A stretch of DNA of 64,000 bases from the NCBI GenBank assembly GCA_024741835.1, contig JAENRP010000002.1:1-64000 (forward strand), read 5' to 3'. The stretch is from Diplocarpon mali (taxonomy: Eukaryota; Ascomycota; Leotiomycetes; Helotiales; Drepanopezizaceae). Within the stretch, counting starts at the first letter, position 1. The number at the start of each line of letters is the position of its first letter. Under the pieces are notes generated by a model that was not told the DNA's origin, did not search any database, and saw only the letters and a program-made list of their open reading frames with translations. Shown piece after piece: positions 37,176 to 47,064 of this stretch. Both the position numbers and the translations under genes were made by a program.

Positions 37176-38550
37176 AGTCACAAAGGCTTCGCTTCACTTC
37201 ATCCACTGACGCCCCCGCCCCCGCCCCCGCCCCTCCAGATCTCGTCATCTCGCCAAGCTGACTGGCTCCTGGCGCCTCAGGCCGCCACGGCAGCAGCAAG
37301 GGGCGCCGTGTCGCGGAGTCCGAAAGAAGAAATATGCCTCGGACGTCAGGCCGGCGGAGGTCTTCATGTTCCAGTCTCACCTCACCCTCGCTTGGCGGAC
37401 ACAGTCCCCGCGGACGCCAGCCCATGGCGCCTGATGTGCTCGACCCCATCTGCACCGGGACGCGCGTGTGAGGAAGTCGGGCCTCTCCGTGCTCTCCTCT
37501 CCTTCGCGTCTCGTTTCAGACGGCCCGCCCTCAGCGCACCCCGTCCCATCTTCTGCCTCTCGCTCCCTCGCCGGGTCACGGTCCACGGTCCACGGTCCGG
37601 CCTTGCCCTCTCCCCCCAGTCCGACCTGAAGGTGCGATCCGTGAGGGGATGGAGGGGTGACGAGGGATGGAGGGGTGAGGAGATGAGAGAATGGGAGATG
37701 CCAGGAGGGGACCCATCGAAAGAAGGCAGGTTGCAAGGGTTGAAGAAGGAAAGCTTCTCCGACTCGGCTCGGCGCGGCTGCAAAGTTTAGTCCATCGGAT
37801 CGACGACGACAACTCTAACCGCCCAGCCCGGGCCGAGGTCCACCTGGCCGAGGTCCACCTGGCCGCGGGCGCGTCCGGGTCCTACCCGACGCGTACCAGA
37901 CCATCCACCACCCCGAGACCCCCATCCAGCCGGCAGACTTCGGTTCTCCTACCGCGAACCTCTTTCCATGCTGGCTGGCCCGGCTCGGCTCGGCTCGGGC
38001 CCCTCCCCTCCTCGGAGGTCCCTCGTGTATCTCGGCCCGGCAGCTTCCAGTCTCCCGTGGACGTTTCACCTGGCCCGCGGGGAGGGCTGAGATGCCGGCC
38101 AGCCAACTGCATCCAATGACTCGTCCGAAACGACAGCCAGACCAAACCAGCCCAGACATCACCACCACCACAACCAAAAAACAAGAACAACAACTCCATC
38201 TCGTCTCCCCGCATTCCACCGCAACGCAGGGCCCGTGGAACCCCGATTCGGATCTGAGACCTTGCCCGCCTCGGCGGGAGCAATCTACATGTGTCTGGCA
38301 CCCCCTCGGCCTCCCCGGCCAAGCCTGATGCGAACATTTTCCATCCAGTAGCTCGCTGCTACGTCGGCGTCGGTGCTCGGGTTGGAGCCTCACCATTTGG
38401 AGAGGTGTTTCCTCCGAGCGGATGAAGGTCCCGCGAGGAGTGTCTCAACCCTCCACACGGATCCTGGAGCCCCCAGGTCGAACATGATTTGGGGTCCGTG
38501 ACTTGCAGGGGCCTGGGGCAGGAGGGGATGCGCTGGTCACACCTCATACA

Positions 38551-38595
38551 GAGGTCACATGAGACAGAAAGGTCACATGAGACAGAGAGGTCACG
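38551..38595. repeat. Triplicated AGGTCACATGAGACAG unit
   Basis: Two perfect 18-base units and a third diverged one each carry TCACATGA (38555-38562, 38573-38580) or TCACGCAC. Confidence 0.85.
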
Positions 38596-39240
38596 CACAG
38601 TCCAGAGAGGCGCCAGGGCGGATTCTCTCTCCATCACCCGGCCGCGGCCGAGGAACAACACGCAACGCTCGAATATCGCAGACCCGAGGAGTCATGACGA
38701 TACACGTCCGTCGGCATCGCAAGTCACTCTGCTGCTGCACACCTCCGACTCCCTACAACCAAGTCACTCTCTGCTGCTGCACACCTCCCACTCACTACCA
38801 GCATTCCAACCACCCCCCCCCACGCCATGACTTCTTCCGCCATGACTTCTTCCGCCCGTGCCCGTGCTTGCGGTCACGAACACGGTCGGACGAATCCAGA
38901 ATGCCAACAGCCCTGGCGCCCCCTCCGTCATGTGTTACGTTGTACGTTGTACGCCGGTGAGGTCCCCGTGTCCACTCTCGGCGGTGGCGAAAGCTGGAAA
39001 CGAAGGGGGGAAACACCGATTCAAGCTCAGGGGGAGGGCGGGGCAGTCGGAGGGATCAGGCGTGTAGTGTTTCAATCGCTTGCACGTCGACTCCTTGTTT
39101 TTCTTTTTTTTCCTTCTTTTTTTTCCTCCTGTTGGATTTACAAGGTGTGCACACGAAGAGGGAGGGAGAGTGGATTCTGTTGTTGGTTGTATGGGTTGTC
39201 GATGATTCTTCTCAGAGGGAGAGAGAGATCTCCGAGTGAT

Positions 39241-39830
39241 GCTGCCTATGCCAAGGCTTTACATGTGACTTTCCACGTGACTGATGTTCACTCGATTATC
39301 CGTTTGCCGCGTTTCAGGCCCGGGTGGGAGGACTTGAGCATCGAGCGCGGGTCTGCGGTTGGTTGCACACGGGGCGGTGTCGCGGGGGGTGCGTGCTGAG
39401 AGAGAATCTTGGGTGTGGGTGTGTTGTTGATGAGGATTCTGGAGAGAGATTCTTGGTTTGGGTTGTGTTGTTGGTTGATGATGATTCTATAAGAGATTCT
39501 TGGTTTGGGTTGTGTTGTTGATTAATGATGATTCTATAGAGGGATTCTTACTTTAGGTTGTACTGTTTATTGATAATGATTCCCAGAGAGAGGGAGCAAG
39601 ACCTAGTTGGTCGAGGGCAGCCTATGCCAAGGCCGTCACGTGCGCCTGAGGTTCCCTCCTCTCTCGTCGTGTGCCTCACACGTGATCGTCCGGTGACTAC
39701 CCCGACCACTACAATCCGAGACCTATTAAACCTTGCCGAAACGAGGACAGCCTATGCCAAGGCTATCACGTGCGCCTGAGGTTCCCTCTCCTTACTCTGG
39801 TCATGTGCCTCATAGGTGAGGGTTATATAA
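39241..39830. repeat. Repeated CTATGCCAAGG blocks with an internal 58-base tandem array
   Basis: CTATGCCAAGGC occurs at about 39246, 39622 and 39752. The last two are followed by TCACGTGCGCCTGAGGTTCC and lie 130 bases apart. Between the first and second, about four units of roughly 58 bases with GATTCTTGGTTTGGGTTGTG and TGATGATTCTATA stand in tandem and decay to the right. Confidence 0.8.
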
Positions 39831-40139
39831 CTCCCCAACTACTCCATCCCTCCACCGACCAAATCGTCCCGAGACGGAGAGACGCAGCCCCGCCGCCCGT
39901 TCTCCATGGCAACTCAACTCGTCTGCCGTGGGTCCCCCCTCCGATCCCAAGCGGCGGATCGCAGGCTACAATCAAACATGCTTGCAGAGAGTGTCCATGA
40001 GGGCCGTGAGGGGCGAAGTGCGAGGCCGCAGGCCCTTGGTAAACACGACGTACAGCATGGGGACAAGGGGAGATGGCGGGTGGGGAAGGCCAAGTTCGAC
40101 CTGCACATGGGGTTCGTATCGCCTGCGCCCAGGTCGGAT

Positions 40140-40560
40140 CTGCGGTACTTGGAATGACGCGATGGCGTCTTGAACTTGAGATGACGCGATGGAGTCTTCG
40201 AACTTGAAGTGGTGAAGTAGAGTCTTAAAACCTGAAGTGGTCAAGTAGAGTCTTAAAAACCTGGAAGAACCTAATAGAGTCTGTAAACCTGAAATGATTA
40301 AGTAGAGTCTTTAAACCCGAAATGACTAAGTAGAGTCTTAAAAACCTGGAAGAACCTAATAGAGTCTGTAAACCTGAAATGACCTAAGGTCTTGAAACTT
40401 GAAATGACATGATAGTCTCCAAATTTGAAATGACCTAATAGTCTCCAAACTTGAAATGATAAATAGAGTCTTTAAACTTTAAATGACGTAATAGAATCTC
40501 CAAATTTGAAATGACATAATAACTTGAAATGATAAATAGAGTCTTTAAAGTTGAATCGAC
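40140..40560. repeat. Degenerate minisatellite (about 31-base unit)
   Basis: About thirteen copies of a unit built from AAACCTGAAATGAY, TAATAGAGTCT and TTAAA vary in length. A larger block of roughly 90 bases (AAAACCTGGAAGAACCTAAT onward) is itself duplicated near 40255 and 40340. Confidence 0.85.
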
Positions 40561-41087
40561 TTCCAAGAGTCTCCAGACTAATCTCGCAACGGACCAGCTA
40601 CTCCCGACAGTTACCAGCTGCCGAATGGCCAGCCACGTAGCGGAAAGTGTACGATGCACCGTCGCAGGGGATCTCCGAGGGCGTTCCCAATACGAAGTCC
40701 TCCCCTCGCTGCCCCTCCGAGGGGTTCTCGTGCCATCAGCCCACGTCCCCTCGTCGCGGCTTTTGCAGCAGCGCCTCCGACCGCCTCTCGATTCCCCTTT
40801 ATTTCCCTCCAAGGACAATCGATCCCGACCAGCGCGGAAAAACCCCCGGCCGACGACGGATCCGCACTGGAAGCGCGAGAGGAAGCCGGATTCGGGCAGA
40901 CTCGGATCGCCGGCTTGCGGATCCGAGAGGGAGCGCGGGTGGAATGCGGTGGTGGATGAGGACGAGAGATGCGCCGAGGCGGGTCGAGCTGGCATGGAAG
41001 GGAAATTGTCCTCGAGATTGCGGTCGGGATATACGAACACTTCCTGGATCCCGACGTTGGATGAGATTCGTGGTAATTTCACCCACT

Positions 41088-41175
41088 TTAATTGACCTTG
41101 TTTATTGTAATTGACCTTGTCCGCCATAACTGTCCTTATTCGCTATAATCGACCTCATCCACTATAATAGACATT
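41088..41175. repeat. Tandem repeat of about 21 bases
   Basis: Four diverged copies of TTTATTGTAATTGACCTTGT stand in tandem between the minisatellite region and the miniature element. Confidence 0.7.
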
Positions 41176-41305
41176 ACATGCATCACAAGTAATAAAATAC
41201 CCTACTTGACGCTCTCAACTCCGCAATCCCACCCAGCTGCTGCGCGGCGCTCGTTACGTAATGAGACGTGCTTCAATCGCTGACGTACTTCGTACAGGGC
41301 GTAAT

Positions 41306-41547
41306 AGTCTGAGGTTCCCTGTCTGTGCACACTAGATTCTTGGCAATACTGCTTTTATTGAATTCCTTAGTATTTTATATAGCCAACTTTTGCGTCAATC
41401 ACTGCTCTATATCTATTTGGCATTTCCCTAATCAAATCTCTAATTATCTCAACTGTTATTGATTCCTAAACTTCAAATACCCCCTGTCGAAACCCCTGCA
41501 CAAAAGAAAGTTCTAGTATAGCGCACAGACAGAAAACCTCAGATTAT
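41306..41547 (-). mobile_element. Miniature Tc1/mariner derivative with transposase C-terminus
   Basis: Inverted ends match: left GTCTGAGGTTCCCTGTCTGTGC and, as reverse complement of the right, ATCTGAGGTTTTCTGTCTGTGC. TA dinucleotides flank both ends. On the minus strand, ending at a TAA at 41367-41369, about 29 residues stay open including REMPNRYRAVIDAK and VGYIKY. This matches the C-terminal tail of Tc1/mariner transposases (SMPRRxxAVIxAKGGxTKY). The catalytic part is missing, so the element is an internally deleted, non-autonomous copy. It is a different family from the elements at 27438 and 41647. Confidence 0.8.
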
Positions 41548-41646
41548 TTCGCCATGGACTAAGTACTTAGTACCTTTGCGCATTTCGGTCTGCCCACCTC
41601 GGGTATTCCAATCAGCAGAACACTCCCAGCATGGCACGGTGACGCT

Positions 41647-43126
41647 TAGAGCAGGGTTGGGAAAGTTGGAATCGCTTAGCCGAAAAACGCGTTTCGTAAT
41701 CTTTCTTCTTTACTACAATAGTACAGCTACTCTGTAAGGTCCTCTAGCTCTTATGAATTGCAACTTACGAGTTAAGGAGTATTTCTATCTTCAAGAGCTC
41801 TTGTTAAAGGCGCTACAAATCGAGCATTAGAACCAGCTTAAATTGCACGCCTTGATAGTATTACGAAATCGACCATCAGAATACTTTGCGCTACATCGTA
41901 CAACGCTATAGAAGCTTTACTAACTTCTATTCTACTCATCTTAATTGCTATTCATATTATAACGCACGCTGACTAAATCGCCATAGATACAGATATCTAT
42001 TGCCAGTGAGTGCATCTCTCGTCACATGACGCAGTACCACGGCGCCAAGGCCAAGGCACTGCCCGAGTTCAGAGAACTCTCTCCAGAACATACAAGACCA
42101 CCAACAACCATCGATTGCACCTCGGACTTCCTCGAGCACTCTGCTACACTTCTACTAGAGCATATCCTAGCTATAATCTCTAAACCAGCCTCAGAAGGTG
42201 AGGAACGAATTAGACTTGGGATTTTCGATTTATGCTCTTCGATAGGTTTTAGAGAACGGTATTATAAACTCGCAAATATGAAAAAGGCCAGGACTTATAG
42301 AAGTCGCCAAGTAGGGTATAACTAAGCGAGTGTATCAGAAAGTTAGATCGTTGGTTTCTATAGATTATTCAAAGTGATAAGAGAGTGCCGAAAAGGGAAG
42401 GGCTGATTACAAGAATAGGTTTTTCAATATCACTACAAGGAAGAGCAACCTGATAGAGTCAGCACTTATAAAGAGGCGAACATATTAGAATCATAGCTTA
42501 GGCTTGCTTTTAAATCAGATAAAAAGCCATTCAACGTTCAGATTACCATACAATAGATTAAGATCCCAATACTAAGAAGGATGAATATATAGTAAAGTGA
42601 TACGTGGATTGTGAAGACTAGCTGCCTACTTGCTATCGTCACAATTATAGACTTATTCATAATAACGCCCTTGTGTACACGACTGAGATTATCACCAATC
42701 GGTCAAGGCAGAGACTAGAAGCAGTCGATCGCCTTGTAGTCCGGATTTGAATCCTGTCAAATACCTTTCATAGCATCTTAAAACTTAGGGTCGTAAATTA
42801 CGCTTAGAACTTGTAAAGATAGACTCTAATCGAGAAGCAAAATACCTTCTCGGAAAGCATCCAAAAAGCCTAGGAAGCATTACTAGGTGAGATATTTTAA
42901 TTACTAGCAAGTAGTGTACTAAAGCAGGTAAAGGGTAAAAACAGTATTAGAAGCAAATAGATAATATACAAAATACCAAGAGATATACTATCCTACAAGA
43001 AGATAGAAGTACTTTAATTTGAAAACCAAGAGAAATAATAAAGTGGTTGTTTTAATATCATGTTCACATACAAGGTATTTACTCTGAAAAAGCCAGGGCG
43101 ATTCAACCTTTATCCATAGTACTGTA
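41647..43126 (+). mobile_element. RIP-degraded Tc1/mariner transposon, copy B
   Basis: It aligns with copy A at 27438-28790 from the left end (AAAGTTGGAATCGCTT, GCCGAAAAACGCG) to the right end (AGGGCGATTCAACC ... ACTGTA). Remnants such as SRALIKGATNRALEPA-like and HNNALVYTTEIITN plus SPDLNPVKYL-type frames recall a Tc1-type transposase broken by stops. Copy B is less AT-rich than copy A. It holds an extra 183 bases at 42006-42188 that copy A lacks. Confidence 0.8.
42006..42188. other. Extra 183-base segment in transposon copy B
   Basis: Bases start with GTGAGTGC and end with CTAAACCAG, so it has intron-like ends. Its left two thirds are GC-rich and unlike the mutated flanks. The copy A sequence runs through without it. 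Confidence 0.55.
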
Positions 43127-44785
43127 TCTCCCTAGGCACCTTCTCGAAAAGACACTCGTCCGAGACCTAGAGAACAGCCGTCGATCGAGCTCGAGCTTGG
43201 ACGCCTGTCTACGAGCCCAGGACGCGTAGGCCCAACAAGCTAAACACCAGATGCAGGGTGTTTCCATACAAGCCTCTCCTGATACCGCGCCGGGCAGCAT
43301 CTTTCGCTTGTGCTAGACAACTTGGAGCCGAGACGGTATGTCCAGCGGAGAAAAGCCTTTGAACGCGGCTTTTCTCGACACCGCAATGGCCAAACCATGC
43401 CCCGGCTTCTACCTGCTCTCGCCCAACGCCGTCGTGCGATCGCGGACAGGAGGTGGAGTCGCACGGCCTTCTGCGGGCTGGCGAGGTCCGCTCGCAGCCT
43501 CGCTTAGATCCGGTCGAGGTAAACAAACGCAGGGAAGGAAGCCGAGGGCGGACGTCGGACGGGGAGCGCGGTGCTCGTCGGCTAGCGGGACGGGCGTTCG
43601 CGGGGAGCGTATTGATGCATGTCATCTCGCAGTCTAGTGAATTGTCCAGAGGAAATCACCCGCCCGGTCTTTCCGGGGCGGCAGCTGGATCCGGACCCGG
43701 CGGTAGATTCAGCATGCGGCGAGCATGCCAGTGCCGGTGACGCAGGAGGGGAGCGTGCTGGGTACTAACGTTGCCGCCGCAGCGCCCGTGGGTGAGCTGC
43801 GTAGGCTGTGCTCGCTATGGAGAGGTCGGAGAGGTCGGAGAGTGCCTCGGGGTATGATAAGAGGCCAGCCGCGAGATGTTGTCCGCCGAGATCCCCGGAA
43901 GAGACTGGGGGGGGGGGGGTGTCGGGGCGCGGAGTCCAACGCATCTCGGCGTGGAGGTGCGACAATCAGGAGGTGGGAGCCAGCTGCGATTGTTGAGAAG
44001 CAGCCAGCCCACTCCCCTTCACCCCCGATGTCCAATCCAAGTCGGAAATCTTCTGGTGCAAGGAGAGCAAGGACGTCGGTGCGCCCCAGTCCGGCAAACC
44101 CCGCGTCCCGATCACCTGCTTGACGTTGAGGATCAGCACCGGAGGACCAGCCAGTCGATCTGATATCCTGCCGTGCGCTTTCGCCACCGAATGGCCCTGG
44201 AACCAGCACGTCTCACGTCCCAATGGCCATCTCCCCAAGCCCATCTCTCCAAGCCCATCTCCCGATCCCCAGCTGCCAAACCCAGGACCAGAGTATAGAT
44301 ACATAGACAACAAACAAACCACTCCCCTCCTGGCGTGCCGAGTCCCGCTTCCCTGATCGCTGCATCGCATCTTCCGTGCAGGTCTATTCCCACACCGCCG
44401 AGGAGCTCAAACTCCTGTAAGCTTCCTCCCCCGAGAGGTCGGCATGTCGGAGCGTAGTCGGACGATCTGCGTAGCGGGACTGGCGCGAGGACCGGCTCGT
44501 CAGGCGCGGAGACTGCTGCTGGGAGCGGAGTCTGGAGAGAAGGATTTCTGACGAGATGACCAGGTGGAGAGCAAAGGCTCCCCAGGCCTCATCCGGCGCC
44601 TAGCAGAGGGTGAACGGTGTGGCCTTCTCATCGGAACTCCGGCGGCGGGAAATGCTTGCTTCTTCTTTCTATCCGAGCTATACAATGGTACGCACATATA
44701 CCTGTGCTGGCCCAATCCCGCCAAAGACTTCGTATCCTACAAACCATGCGGCAGGATCGCTCCAACCGCGTACAGAGATCTCAGC
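43127..44785. other. Spacer downstream of the MFS gene
   Basis: No supported gene. Open frames on both strands are unconserved. A G-run lies at about 43909-43919. A minus frame near 44080-44180 has a short stretch AGPPVLILNVKQ that faintly recalls P450 N-termini, but nothing around it supports this. Confidence 0.45.
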
Positions 44786-45964
44786 TTACAGCTCGACCGC
44801 CTCGCTACTCTTCACATCCTTGATCTTCTTTCCCGCCGCCCCCGACGGTGTCTTCAGGCCGAAGAACACAATCGTACTCACCCCAAGCACGCCCATCCCG
44901 CCAACCGTGTACGCGATCTCGCGGCCCGCCCACCAGTACACGCTCGTGAAGAGCAGTGGTCCGATACCTCGTCCCAGCTGGCCCCAACTGCGCAGGTTCC
45001 CCAACTTGCCGCCTCGCTCGTCTTCGCCCGCCTCAAAGCTGCTCAAGGCGTTGAGCCCTGTCACGACGGTGGCGGTAGTCACGGCCAGGAGAGTAGTTGC
45101 GGCGTACAGCCCCCCAACGGTATCGATGCGAGCCAGCAGCAGAAGGGCGAGGAGGCAGGACACGACGCCGATTCGGACGGACAGGAGAGGAGGGAGGCGT
45201 CTGGTCACTCCGCCTTGGAGGAGCGATGCCACGAGTCCCATGTAGCCGAGCAGACGGCCGTTCCGGGCTGCTGTGTATCCAAACAGGTCGTAGGTCATGA
45301 ACGGCAGCGAGAATTCCATGCCCGAGAAGAAGAGGATGAATCCGAGATGGGTGAGGTTCAGTAGGAAATGGGAGTTGGTCCTGGCATGCTTCCGGGCTGC
45401 TTTCGTCGCCTCGGATGAGACCAGCTTCGCATGCGTCTCTCCTGCTGTTGCCTTGGTAGCTCCACTCGCGGCACCCGGGGTTCCGTACCCCTTCGCAGAA
45501 GCCACTTTGCTGGGCAGGGTCTCCGGCAGGCAGAAATACAGGTAGAGAGTCTCCGTGACGATCAGAAACAACGAGAATCCTGCCGCAGTCGCAAACGGGT
45601 TTGCCTTGACCGAACTAATCGTGCTCAACCAAGCACCTAGAGCCGGCCCAAATGTAAAGCTGATACTGAAGCATATGCCCACCAACGCCATTGTCGCCCC
45701 CCGCTGCTTCTCGTCCGAGATGTCCGTGGCGATCGCGATGGCGAGCTGGACGTTCCCTTCCGAGAGGCCGCCCACGACTCGAGAGAGGAGGAACGTGCGG
45801 AAATCGGTTGCGCAGACCCAGAGCAGGACGCTGAAGATGTTGCCGGACATGCTGCACAGGAGTGCGGTCCGCCGACCATACCGATCGGAGAGCCTCCCGA
45901 TGACGGGGGCTGCGAGGGCTTGGAGGAGACTACGTCGTGTTAGTCCTGGCCCCTCTGGATTCCG

Positions 45965-46011
<47 letters not shown>

Positions 46012-46414
46012 CACGAGAACAAGCTGCCCAGCGCTCCACCCAGGAGCACAATGTCGTATCTGGAGTCGATCGGCTTCGCAAACGAGGCTTTGTAGGCATT
46101 GAGGTAGGTCAGGATGTGCGTGAGGAGGGAGGGGGACTCGTTCGAGCTGCTGCGTTGCGGAGGCGCTTCGAGGCTGGAGTCAACATCAGCGAATGTCGTG
46201 CGTGCGTGGGAGGGGATCCCCACTCTCTGTAATATGCCAGCAGAGATGGGAATAGTGGCAGGATGAAGGTAAAGCTGATCTATTTGCACTCTTTAGCGGA
46301 GGCCCCGAGAAGCGTGCGATCGCCGGGGAGAGTACAGACCAGATCCAGCAGCAGAGATATGAAGACCACCCGCAACACCCTTTTCCGTGTCGCCGGATCA
46401 ACACAAGGCGCCAT
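44786..46414 (-). CDS. Major facilitator transporter, MFSD10/TETRAN-like
   Basis: Four exons, 46340-46414, 46224-46279, 46015-46173 and 44786-45929, give 477 residues, all GT..AG and in frame. The first exons encode TM1 (VVFISLLLDLISFTFILPLFPSLL split by an intron after LLLDL). Then come YDIVLLGGALGS, the MFS motif GRLSDRYGRRT at 108-118, and RVVGGLSEGNVQLAIAIATDI, which closely follows RLIGGxSKGNVxLS in animal MFSD10. A hydrophilic loop of about 60 residues divides the two halves. MFSD10 and related Tet-like antiporters are proposed to export organic anions; the fungal substrate is unknown. The third intron carries a long AG microsatellite (45971-46009). The next gene upstream on this strand, a P450, starts at 48658. 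Confidence 0.88.
45971..46009. repeat. AG microsatellite inside an MFS intron
   Basis: A perfect AG run of about 39 bases (CT on the coding strand) lies immediately after the donor of the third intron (45930-46014). Confidence 0.95.
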
Positions 46415-47064
46415 GTGGTGCGTCGTTGCGAGTCTCAGATAGCAAGCTCTCGAGATGCAGCCTTGTCGAAGGCAAGATGATCAGATAGAGCCCCGATCTA
46501 TCCACCCAGTTGTGCGGTGTCTTGTCGTTCGTGTCGGAGGGCGAGCAAGGCCCAAGCAGAAGGTCAGCGCCGACGCAGTCGAGACAGTTCGTAGTCAGCC
46601 CCGTGCGTCCCGACTCACAACGATTGAGCTCTGGAGGAGAAGTATATGCGGGTACATGCGAAGAGCAGCAAAAAGCGCCTTCGCTGCCGTCGTTTCTCCT
46701 ACTGCCAGTGGGCGGTGAGGGCAACTGATGCAGCCCCGCGATTGGAGAGCCATGACATGCAAGGGAGCTGCGGCCGGACCTGCGCCCGGATCTGCAGCCC
46801 TCGGGCGAGAGGTCGGAAGCACGTGTTCTGCTGGACCAGAGGAGGCCTTTTCGCCTCCAGCCGTTGGCTTGCACGACGAGAGGAGAGGAGGGCCCGACAG
46901 GTGGGCCTGGCGATCACAAGCACGCTGGGACTATGATATCTACGCGACCAGCGACGGCGGATCCGTGGTTGGAGGAAACACTGAATACTACTAGCTGTGG
47001 CCGTCCGGCCATCATCTCGTCCACGGCAGATCTCGCCACAGATCCAGTCCAGCGAGCCACCACC
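46415..47064. other. Spacer between the MFS and P450 genes
   Basis: About 650 bases hold the MFS promoter and the P450 3' flank. No gene or clear site is seen. Confidence 0.5.

Larger units (their letters stand above)
34798..41305. other. Long spacer with several minisatellites
   Basis: No gene is recognisable over 6.5 kb. Contents: a CCAACCAATCAG array at 35409-35570, CCATCCCATC-type repeats at 36470-36560, a GT microsatellite at 36801-36885, a GGATGAACGGACGA array at 37031-37175, a repeated TCACATGAGACAG unit at 38551-38595, a 58-base-unit array at 39400-39590 flanked by repeated CTATGCCAAGG blocks, a minisatellite at 40140-40560 and a 21-base tandem at 41088-41175. Open frames of 100-230 codons are present on both strands but lack family similarity or splicing logic. 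Confidence 0.55.

Noticed and set aside
42026..42325. 99-codon open frame inside transposon copy B
   Set aside because: It spans the extra segment and degraded transposase sequence; chance frame.
44080..44180. P450-like N-terminal fragment
   Set aside because: Only about a dozen residues recall the family; no exon pattern or downstream motifs.
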